Shown here: in pieces, positions 1 through 5,002 of the stretch | Layout: the number at the start of each line of letters is the position of its first letter | How positions within the stretch are numbered: position 1 is the stretch's first letter | NCBI GenBank assembly: GCA_002338885.1 | Contig: DDJI01000109.1 | Coordinates: forward strand, 3,143-8,432 | From: Ruminococcus sp. UBA1828 | GTDB taxonomy: Bacteria; Bacillota; Clostridia; Oscillospirales; Ruminococcaceae | Direction: 5' to 3' | DNA length: 5,290 nucleotides | Notes under the pieces: generated by a model | Databases searched by the model: none | What the model was told of the DNA's origin: nothing | What the model saw: only the letters and a program-made list of their open reading frames with translations | Translations under genes and position numbers: made by a program

Positions 1-2
1 AC

Positions 3-335
3 GGCTCGCTTTCGCCATCTGATTTTTTGAGCGGCGGCGACATGTATCTGATAAGAGGCAGCCGCAAAAATGACGGCGTTCACACTCATCCTGCGCAGGA
101 TCTTTCGGATGAGACTTTTTGCGGCTCGGTAAGCGTAATGGCAGTGCCGAAGGAGTTTTTGGAGCTTGTCGAGGATATAGAGCAGTACTGCGCCGAAGAA
201 GGCTCTGACCCGTCTCCGTACATAAGCGAGAGCTTCGGGGGATACTCATATACCAGACTTTCAAACGAGGACGGGCAGGGCGTTCCGTGGCAGAGGGCGT
301 TTCGGACGCAGCTTGACCTTTGGAGGAAGATATGA
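3..335 (+). CDS. Phage head-tail connector (adaptor) protein, C-terminal part
   Basis: This is the C-terminal 110 codons of a gene whose reading frame stays open to the left edge of the window. A TTG at 27 and an ATG at 42 lie in frame, but neither has a convincing ribosome binding site, so the true start is probably upstream. The ending, with SESFGGYSYTR followed by VPWQRAFRTQLDLWRKI, resembles the tail end of siphophage head-tail connectors of the gp6/YqbG type found in Clostridia prophages. Such proteins form a ring under the portal and prepare the filled capsid for tail joining. Position supports the call: head-closure, tail-terminator and major tail genes follow in the usual order. The stop codon overlaps the next start as ATGA (332-335), suggesting translational coupling. 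Family membership is inferred from remembered sequence pattern, not from a search. Confidence 0.68.
   Translation, partial: GSLSPSDFLSGGDMYLIRGSRKNDGVHTHPAQDLSDETFCGSVSVMAVPKEFLELVEDIEQYCAEEGSDPSPYISESFGGYSYTRLSNEDGQGVPWQRAFRTQLDLWRKI
322..327 (+). promoter_or_regulatory. Ribosome binding site fixing the start of the head-closure gene
   Basis: GGAGGA lies 4 bases before the ATG at 332. An in-frame TTG at 320 overlaps this site and would lack one of its own, so the ATG at 332 is the better start. Confidence 0.6.
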
Positions 336-715
336 ACTCGGCGGGCAAAAGCCTCGTAGAGCTTATGTCCGTCAAAGCGTGCGAGGTTGTAAAAACGCAG
401 ACAAGGGACGAAGAGGGAAACATACTAAGCAGCTATTCGCCCGGCAGGGAGTTTGACGCTGCTTTTGTCTTAAAAAGCTCCGCCGACTCTCAAAGCGCAG
501 ACGGAAGAATCCCTCAGGATACCTACACGGTGACCGTTCCGGCGGATGTAATACTGCCGCACTATGCGCTTATAAAGAGGCTTGACAGCGGCAAGGTGTA
601 TAGAATATCCGCCATGGCAAGCATGGCTGCCCCGAGCTGCGCAAGCTTCAGCTTCAGGCAGTATGTCGCCAAAGAACTTCAGCCGTACGACGACGGACAG
701 GAGGACGGTGAATGA
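332..715 (+). CDS. Putative phage head-closure / head-tail joining protein
   Basis: A 127-aa soluble protein with no signal peptide or membrane segment. The predicted pattern is a short N-terminal helix (residues 5-20), then beta-rich sequence. An acidic, low-complexity end (residues 119-127) carries DDGQEDGE. Length and position, directly after the connector and before the tail-terminator gene, match the head-closure (SPP1 gp16-like) or head-tail joining proteins of siphophages, which form the ring below the connector and keep DNA in the capsid. I recognise no diagnostic motif, so the role rests mainly on gene order and size. The start overlaps the connector stop and the stop overlaps the next start, both as ATGA, so it sits in a coupled chain. 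Confidence 0.55.
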   Translation: MNSAGKSLVELMSVKACEVVKTQTRDEEGNILSSYSPGREFDAAFVLKSSADSQSADGRIPQDTYTVTVPADVILPHYALIKRLDSGKVYRISAMASMAAPSCASFSFRQYVAKELQPYDDGQEDGE

Positions 716-1107
716 GCATGCCGAACACAAAATCACAAAAGGCTGCGCTGTATGAGTTTTTCAGCTCCTTCGGAATACCCGCATATGAGGAAATGGGGCT
801 TTTAAAAAGACCCGAGCTGCCCTATATGACATATCAGGACGTGACGGGGCGGTATTGGGACGGCGAGATTGCGGCACATGCGCAGATCTGGTATCAAACC
901 CGCGGTGACATGTCGGGGGCGGACAGCATTGCAAAGCTCATTTCGGAGCGAATAGGCACGTCTGGCTGTATAATCGGCTGCGACGGCGGAGGAATACTTA
1001 TAAAGCGTTCAAAGACAAAGGCGTTTTCGCAAAAGCTCACGGACAAAACCGATATCGACCTTGACGGCAGGCAGATAAACCTCTTGCTTGAGTTTTTGGT
1101 CGTGTGA
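712..1107 (+). CDS. Putative tail terminator / tail completion protein
   Basis: A 131-aa protein beginning at the ATG at 712, which overlaps the preceding stop codon and has AGGAGG at 699-704 with a 7-base spacer. A second in-frame ATG at 718 is too far from that site. The N-terminal half has a helix (residues 5-20) followed by LPYMTYQDVTG. The middle carries the aromatic AQIWYQTR. The C-terminal part has CDGGGILIKRSK, then a closing beta segment INLLLEFLV. This layout resembles tail-completion proteins (gpU/gp17-like, often annotated minor capsid or tail protein) of Firmicutes prophages, which cap the head-proximal end of the tail tube. The place immediately before the major tail gene agrees. 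The assignment is by pattern and position, without a database search. Confidence 0.6.
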   Translation: MSMPNTKSQKAALYEFFSSFGIPAYEEMGLLKRPELPYMTYQDVTGRYWDGEIAAHAQIWYQTRGDMSGADSIAKLISERIGTSGCIIGCDGGGILIKRSKTKAFSQKLTDKTDIDLDGRQINLLLEFLVV

Positions 1108-1130
1108 ATGCGAACACGTCTGAATTTATA

Positions 1131-1136
1131 AGGGGG
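1131..1136 (+). promoter_or_regulatory. Ribosome binding site for the TTG-started major tail gene
   Basis: AGGGGG lies 7 bases before TTG at 1144. The nearby ATG at 1140 is in another frame and meets a stop within 30 codons, so the site supports initiation at the TTG. Confidence 0.6.
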
Positions 1137-1143
1137 AAAATGC

Positions 1144-1719
1144 TTGGGCAAATACACACTGATTCCGGAAAACACTTTTTCAAGGCTTGTGCTCGGCACG
1201 GGAGTGCTTGCACTTGCGTTTGACACGGACAGCGGCGAGCTTGACGAAGATGATATTTTGGGCGCGACGACAGGCAAAACCGAATTTTGCGCACTTCCGC
1301 ACTATACGGACATGGCTGACAAGTCGCAAAACTGCCCTAAAAACGTCGCAGGACTTAAAAGGCTCGACTACTGGGAGGCAAAGCTGAGCGGAACTATGGT
1401 GAGCGCAGCCGCAGACACCTTAAAAAAGCTTGCGGGTGCGGCAAGCGTCACATCGGAATGCATAAGTGCGCAGAAAAAGCTCACCGACGCATGTTTTGGC
1501 GACCTGTGGCTGATAGCGGATTACTCCGATGTAACATCAGGCACGGACGCGGGCTACATAGCCGTAAAGCTGAAAAATGCCCTCAACACTTCGGGCGTTG
1601 ACCTTGAGCTTTCAAACGGCTCTAAGGGCGAGTTTGCGTTTTCGTTTTTGGCGCACTCTGACGTTTCAAGCCCGCAAACTCCGCCGTATGAAATATACAT
1701 TCATAACGGGCAGACGTGA
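1144..1719 (+). CDS. Phage major tail (tube) protein, phi13-type
   Basis: A 191-aa protein, a usual length for the phi13-type major tail family. Its subunits stack as rings to build the tail tube through which DNA passes. Supporting stretches are GKTEFCALPHYTDMADK (residues 44-60), the NCPKNVAGLKRLDYWEAKLSG region (63-83), LWLIADYSD (121-129), ALNTSGVDLELS (146-157), KGEFAFSFLAH (161-171) and the closing PYEIYIHN (181-188). All match my memory of Clostridia prophage major tail proteins. Translation starts at TTG, supported by AGGGGG upstream; no in-frame ATG fits. It follows the tail-terminator gene after 36 bases. Oddly, the next gene is not a tail chaperone or tape measure but a distal tail protein only 22 bases downstream. 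Confidence 0.88.
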   Translation: MGKYTLIPENTFSRLVLGTGVLALAFDTDSGELDEDDILGATTGKTEFCALPHYTDMADKSQNCPKNVAGLKRLDYWEAKLSGTMVSAAADTLKKLAGAASVTSECISAQKKLTDACFGDLWLIADYSDVTSGTDAGYIAVKLKNALNTSGVDLELSNGSKGEFAFSFLAHSDVSSPQTPPYEIYIHNGQT

Positions 1720-1727
1720 GCGTAAAC

Positions 1728-1735
1728 GAGGAGGT
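1728..1735 (+). promoter_or_regulatory. Strong ribosome binding site in the 22-base tail junction
   Basis: GAGGAGGT is the best Shine-Dalgarno match in the window, placed 6-7 bases before the ATG at 1742. It fills most of the short gap between the major tail gene and the next gene, where chaperone and tape measure genes would normally lie. Confidence 0.65.
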
Positions 1736-1741
1736 ATATAG

Positions 1742-2113
1742 ATGAACAGCATAAGCATATCGGACGGAACAGACACTGTCACGCTGCTGTCCGAAATAGA
1801 ATTTTCATTGCAGCCGTCATGGATAGGCTCTACCTCCGTAACCGCCGGAGGGAAAACCGTAATGGACATCATAGGCATAAAGCATGCGCTGACTATCCCC
1901 GTCGGATGGCTCAGCAAGAGCGACCTGTCAAAGCTCGTTTCAATGATAGAGGCGTCGCCGGTTCTGTCGGTGAGCTATCCGAGCCTGTCGGAGGATGTGA
2001 CGGAGGATTTTGTTTTTGAGCTGCCTCAGCTCACGGCGTTTAAGTACGGCGACAGCGGCGTGGAGCAGTGGTACGGAGTGACACTTAAAGCGGTGCAGCA
2101 GGGGGTGGATTGA
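1742..2113 (+). CDS. Small phage tail protein, DUF6711-like (putative distal tail component)
   Basis: A 123-aa, predominantly beta protein without membrane segments. Beta strands probably occupy residues 2-24. A central IKHALTIPVGWLSKSDLSKL (46-65) resembles the conserved core in which a conserved strand leads to a helix. VLSVSYPS (74-81), EDFVFELPQLTAFKYG (88-103) and QWYGVTLKAVQQG (109-121) form the C-terminal half. This pattern recalls the small DUF6711-type proteins that usually sit between the tape measure and the hub gene in Firmicutes siphophages, so a distal-tail, Dit-like adaptor role is plausible but not proven. The start is well supported by GAGGAGGT. The gene ends in TGA, directly abutting the TTG start of the hub gene in the same reading frame. 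Confidence 0.55.
   Translation: MNSISISDGTDTVTLLSEIEFSLQPSWIGSTSVTAGGKTVMDIIGIKHALTIPVGWLSKSDLSKLVSMIEASPVLSVSYPSLSEDVTEDFVFELPQLTAFKYGDSGVEQWYGVTLKAVQQGVD
2100..2108 (+). promoter_or_regulatory. Ribosome binding site inside the preceding gene, for the TTG-started hub
   Basis: AGGGGGTGG lies 5 bases before TTG at 2114 and inside the last codons of the previous gene. It favours this TTG over the internal ATG at 2168, which has only a weak upstream purine stretch. Initiation would be coupled to termination at the TGA at 2111-2113. Confidence 0.5.
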
Positions 2114-3550
2114 TTGAAGGAACATTCCGATTCGTATAACCCCTCATCAGATATAAGAGAAGTGGGAATGAGAATAACCGTAGGGCTTGACACTCAGGAC
2201 CGATACGACGGCGTGCATGTCACGCTTTCGGACCTCGCGTTTACCGACGATTCCGACACGCAAAAGCTCTTTGACGGCGACACGGAAGAGGTTGCAATCA
2301 AGACTATCGGCAACGAGTATTCAAAGTACTTTTTCCTTTATTTTTCTACGGACTACCCTCCGGAGTATGTAAAACTCTATCTTGCGCAGGACAGCCCCAT
2401 GCCGTCATATATCATGACTACGTGGTACAAAATAAGCGAGACGAGTATAGGGTGGTACTTTCCCGAGGCGGGCACAAGAGTGGTGACGTTTAATAAGCCA
2501 AACGGATTCGGTCAGCCCACATCGCTGCTTGTGGGATTTGGCGATCCGGGCATAAGCCTATGCGAAATAGAGCTTGCTCCGCCTATGGATGACATAGTTT
2601 TAACGCAAAGCGAGATAATCAGCGCTGAAATTTCCGAAGAGGTTGACGTGAGCGCGGAGAAGTTTCCTAAGCGTACTCTTGACTTTGAAGCGTCGGCAAG
2701 CGGTTTCAACCCCGAGCTTTTGCCCTGCTGCACGGGCAAGAGCGTCAAGACCGAAATATCCGTAAACGGCGAATACATACACACCGGCGATTTTTTCATA
2801 GACGAGGCGGTGAGCATAAACGGCGGGGCAGGGGTGAGGGTGCACTGCTCCGACATAGTCACGAGAATGGAAAAGTTCATGACCGGTCTGACAACCGGCG
2901 GCGTAAAGACGCTGAGCGAGGTGTTAAACTACGGCTCCGGAGCCGCTGCGTTTGTCGAGTTTGACATGGACGATTATTCGGCAAACGCCGTGTTCTGCGC
3001 GGACATGTATACCGAAATCGACACTCAGGAAAATTGCCTTTTGCTCGCTGCACAGGCAGCAAATATCTCGTCAATCTGGGTGAACAGAGACGGCGTTGTG
3101 CGAATATCATGTCTTGCAAGGGGCAGCGGATACGTCAAGGAGATTCAGCCCGACGACGTAATAGAATACTCCGAGTACTCGGTAAACGACAGGGTTGAAT
3201 ATGTCGAGGTCACGGGCGAAAATTCATCCGGAGTTACGGCCGCAAACAGCGGAAACTACTATCAGGCATGCATGATGGCGTTTTTGAAAAACGACTTCTT
3301 CACACCTTCAAGCGCCCAGACGCTTGCAAATAACTATATAGCGGCGAAAAACTATCGCTTGAATGCCGTGCTGAAACTGCGCTGCGACCCTGCGCTTGAG
3401 GTTGCGGACAGGGTAAAGCTCATATGGAAGGATCAAAGCGACATGGGCGAGTTCATAGTGGCAAGTCAGAAGATAAGCTTTGACGAAAGCGGGCTAAGCT
3501 CTGTTGTCAAGCTGTGCGCGCCGCTGCCGGAGGTGTACGATTCAAAATGA
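2114..3550 (+). CDS. Phage baseplate hub / tail-tip protein
   Basis: A 478-aa structural protein without membrane segments. Residues 1-155 form an extra beta-rich N-terminal domain. It has an LFDGD motif (52-56), strands YFFLYFS (72-78), YVKLYLAQD (85-93) and TRVVTFN (121-127), and ends LCEIELAP, loosely like a discoidin-type sandwich. Residues 161-255 look like the first hub domain, with LTQSEIISAEISEEV, LPCCTG, VNGEYIHTGDFFIDE and VRVHCSDIVTRM. Residues 305-335 (AAQAANISSIWVNRDGVVRI) and 410-465 (YRLNAVLKLRCDPALEVADR, then GEFIVASQKISF) match the later domains of gp27/gp44-like hubs, which close the tail tip and contact the cell. The TTG start abuts the previous stop; the ATG at 2168 is an alternative. 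No separate tail fibre gene follows, so the N-terminal domain may carry adhesive function (inference). Confidence 0.72.
   Translation: MKEHSDSYNPSSDIREVGMRITVGLDTQDRYDGVHVTLSDLAFTDDSDTQKLFDGDTEEVAIKTIGNEYSKYFFLYFSTDYPPEYVKLYLAQDSPMPSYIMTTWYKISETSIGWYFPEAGTRVVTFNKPNGFGQPTSLLVGFGDPGISLCEIELAPPMDDIVLTQSEIISAEISEEVDVSAEKFPKRTLDFEASASGFNPELLPCCTGKSVKTEISVNGEYIHTGDFFIDEAVSINGGAGVRVHCSDIVTRMEKFMTGLTTGGVKTLSEVLNYGSGAAAFVEFDMDDYSANAVFCADMYTEIDTQENCLLLAAQAANISSIWVNRDGVVRISCLARGSGYVKEIQPDDVIEYSEYSVNDRVEYVEVTGENSSGVTAANSGNYYQACMMAFLKNDFFTPSSAQTLANNYIAAKNYRLNAVLKLRCDPALEVADRVKLIWKDQSDMGEFIVASQKISFDESGLSSVVKLCAPLPEVYDSK
3529..3535 (+). promoter_or_regulatory. Ribosome binding site for the small membrane protein gene
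   Basis: GGAGGTG lies 11 bases before the ATG at 3547, a slightly long spacer. The upstream in-frame GTG at 3514 precedes this site and would leave it unused, so the ATG is preferred. Confidence 0.5.
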
Positions 3551-3840
3551 TCATACGCATTTCATCTGAGGACATTGTAGCCGCCGCTGCCGTTGTCACC
3601 GCAATTGCAAGCATCTTAGGAATGGTGTTTGCACTTTACCGGTGGTATCTGAGACAAAATCGCGATACGGAAGAGATAAAAAAGTTAAAGCGTGAGAATG
3701 CATTGATTTGCTATGCGCTGTCCGCTTGCTTAGACGGACTGATGCAGCTCGGCGCAAACCACAGCGTGCCGACAGTCAAAGACAAGCTGGACAAATATAT
3801 CAACCAAACGGCACACGACCAGATGACGGGAGGAAAATGA
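3547..3840 (+). CDS. Small one-helix membrane protein of the lysis module (holin-like or accessory)
   Basis: A 97-aa protein with one clear transmembrane segment near residues 9-31, rich in Ala, Val and Ile. It is followed by a basic, aromatic border (YRWYLRQNR) and a charged helical stretch (40-52, EEIKKLKRE) that may form a short coiled coil. The C-terminal part has ICYALSACLDGLMQLGANHS and KDKLDKYINQTAH, which I recognise as recurrent in Clostridia prophage proteins encoded next to endolysins. It may be a holin, an antiholin or another lysis regulator; the sequence does not tell which. The start overlaps the hub stop as ATGA (3547-3550), and the lysozyme gene follows after one base. The LLH holin two genes downstream is the more secure holin. 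Confidence 0.65.
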   Translation: MIIRISSEDIVAAAAVVTAIASILGMVFALYRWYLRQNRDTEEIKKLKRENALICYALSACLDGLMQLGANHSVPTVKDKLDKYINQTAHDQMTGGK

Positions 3841-3841
3841 T

Positions 3842-4516
3842 ATGGCTGTTAAGGGGATAGATGTGTCCCGCCACCAGAAGGCGGGCGAGGTAAACTTTAA
3901 AAATCTGAAGGATCTCGGATATGAATTTGTCATCGTGAGGGCGGGATACGGAAGCTATGAGTCGCAAAAGGACTCGGCGTTTGAATCGCACTATCTTGCG
4001 GCTTTGGACGCGGGGCTGAAAGTGGGCGCGTATCATTACAGCTACGCCGTGAGCGAAGATGACGCAAAAAAGGAAGCGGACTGCTTTTTAAAATGGATAG
4101 AGGACAAGACGCTTGAGTATCCCGTGGCATATGACATGGAGGATGAAACCCAAAAGTCACTTTCAAACGCCCAACGCACCGACATTGCGCTTGCATTCAT
4201 GCAAAAGGTAGAGGATGCGGGATATTACACAATGCTTTACAGCTCCGCTTATTGGCTCGGCTCAAAATTTGAGCTGCCACGCCTTGAGCATTTTGACAAG
4301 TGGGTGGCTGCGTATGTGGGTGAGGAGAAAAACATAAAGAAGTATTATGACGGCGAGTATGGAATTTGGCAGTACTCTTCAAGCGTCATTCTTCCGGATG
4401 TATACACAAGCAGGCTTGACCAGGACATAGCCTACAAAGACTATGCCAAAATAATAAGAAACGCCGGACTGAACAGGCTTGTTCCGGACGTAATAGACCT
4501 GAGCGATTTTGAGTGA
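3842..4516 (+). CDS. Phage endolysin, GH25 lysozyme (N-acetylmuramidase)
   Basis: A 224-aa enzyme of glycoside hydrolase family 25, cutting the beta-1,4 bond between N-acetylmuramic acid and N-acetylglucosamine in peptidoglycan for host lysis. The family hallmarks are present: GIDVSRHQ with Asp7 near the N-terminus, VIVRAGYGS (30-38), GAYHYSY (62-68), the acidic pair in YDMED (Asp98 and Glu100), and IWQYSSS (175-181) followed by LDQD (Asp193). Together these fill a complete TIM-barrel domain of about 205 residues. Only a tail of some 15 residues follows, so no LysM, SH3 or other wall-binding domain is fused. No signal peptide is seen, as expected for holin-dependent release. GGGAGGA at 3828-3834 supports the ATG start. 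It lies between two membrane protein genes and is in frame with the holin gene downstream. Confidence 0.93.
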   Translation: MAVKGIDVSRHQKAGEVNFKNLKDLGYEFVIVRAGYGSYESQKDSAFESHYLAALDAGLKVGAYHYSYAVSEDDAKKEADCFLKWIEDKTLEYPVAYDMEDETQKSLSNAQRTDIALAFMQKVEDAGYYTMLYSSAYWLGSKFELPRLEHFDKWVAAYVGEEKNIKKYYDGEYGIWQYSSSVILPDVYTSRLDQDIAYKDYAKIIRNAGLNRLVPDVIDLSDFE

Positions 4517-4534
4517 CGGGAAGGGGACGTTAAA

Positions 4535-4882
4535 ATGGATTTGCTTAAAGAGTTTATTTCGGAGTATGGCACCACGGTTTTGTATGCCGTGATAACGGCG
4601 CTCGCGGGATATATAGGAATTGTCTTAAAGAGGCTTTACACAAAGCTTGTAAACGACAAGACAAAGCAGTCAGTCGCCAAAACAGTCGTCCTTGCGGTCG
4701 AACAGATTTACAAGGACCTTCACGGCGACGAAAAACTCGACAAAGCTCTCAAGGCGGCGTCGGAAATGCTTGCCGAGAAGGGGATAAGCATAACCGACCT
4801 TGAGCTGAGGATGCTTATAGAGTCGGCGGTGGCTGAGTTTAACGAGGCGTTCAAGGGTGAGGCGGCGGATGCTGCGGCATAA
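4535..4882 (+). CDS. Phage holin, LLH family
   Basis: A 115-aa protein with one N-terminal transmembrane segment (about residues 12-31, rich in Ala, Val, Ile and Gly). A basic junction follows (KRLYTKL), then a long soluble helical region. The soluble part carries VVLAVEQIYKDLHGDEKL (51-68), ASEMLAEKGISITDLEL (75-91) and IESAVAEFNEAF (95-106), the pattern of LLH-family (phage_holin_6_1 type) holins of Firmicutes phages. Holins assemble in the cytoplasmic membrane and open it at a set time so the endolysin can reach the wall. AGGGG about 8 bases upstream supports the ATG. It is the last gene of the operon and the only plus-strand gene here ending in TAA. A hairpin terminator begins 20 bases after its stop. 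Confidence 0.85.
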   Translation: MDLLKEFISEYGTTVLYAVITALAGYIGIVLKRLYTKLVNDKTKQSVAKTVVLAVEQIYKDLHGDEKLDKALKAASEMLAEKGISITDLELRMLIESAVAEFNEAFKGEAADAAA

Positions 4883-4901
4883 AGGCGTGCATGCTCCGCC
4901 G

Positions 4902-4939
4902 AAAAAAACCGAGTCGGATTAAGTCCGGCTCGGTTTTTT
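4902..4939. terminator. Bidirectional intrinsic terminator between the phage operon and the trkA-like gene
   Basis: A 10-bp stem pairs CCGAGTCGGA (4909-4918) with TCCGGCTCGG (4924-4933) around a 5-base loop, with a single T-G wobble. Seven A residues precede it (4902-4908) and six T residues follow (4934-4939). On the plus strand it ends the lysis operon. On the minus strand the A run becomes a T tract, so it can also end the convergent gene whose stop lies 64 bases away. Confidence 0.92.
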
Positions 4940-5002
4940 AATTTACAGTGGTAGCAGTCTTGATTTAAGCACATACGCATTATTTAAAGATGCTAAGAGT
5001 TG

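Noticed and set aside
1096..1130. Possible promoter before the major tail gene, using TTTATA as a -10 element
   Set aside because: The nearest -35-like hexamer is 23 bases or more away, too far for a normal promoter.
894..1294. Two overlapping minus-strand open frames of 127 and 85 codons opposite the tail-terminator and major tail genes
   Set aside because: They are low-complexity or Ser/Arg/Pro-rich translations lying opposite convincing tail genes, with no ribosome binding site evidence; they are shadows.
2098..2113. Run of G residues near the end of the 123-aa gene as a possible frameshift site like those of tail chaperones
   Set aside because: It does not fit the X XXY YYZ heptamer in frame, and the downstream gene is in the same frame, so a -1 shift would not join them.
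2932..2945. Perfect 14-base palindrome CGGCTCCGGAGCCG inside the hub gene
   Set aside because: A palindrome of this length is expected about 0.3 times by chance in a window of this size, and it codes for an ordinary part of the hub.
2512..3119. Several minus-strand open frames opposite the hub gene
   Set aside because: The hub gene explains the region with recognisable domains; the antisense products show no protein-like pattern.
4960..4986. Possible plus-strand promoter TTGATT / TATTTA downstream of the terminator
   Set aside because: The spacer is only 15 bases and no plus-strand gene follows; the sequence is simply AT-rich.
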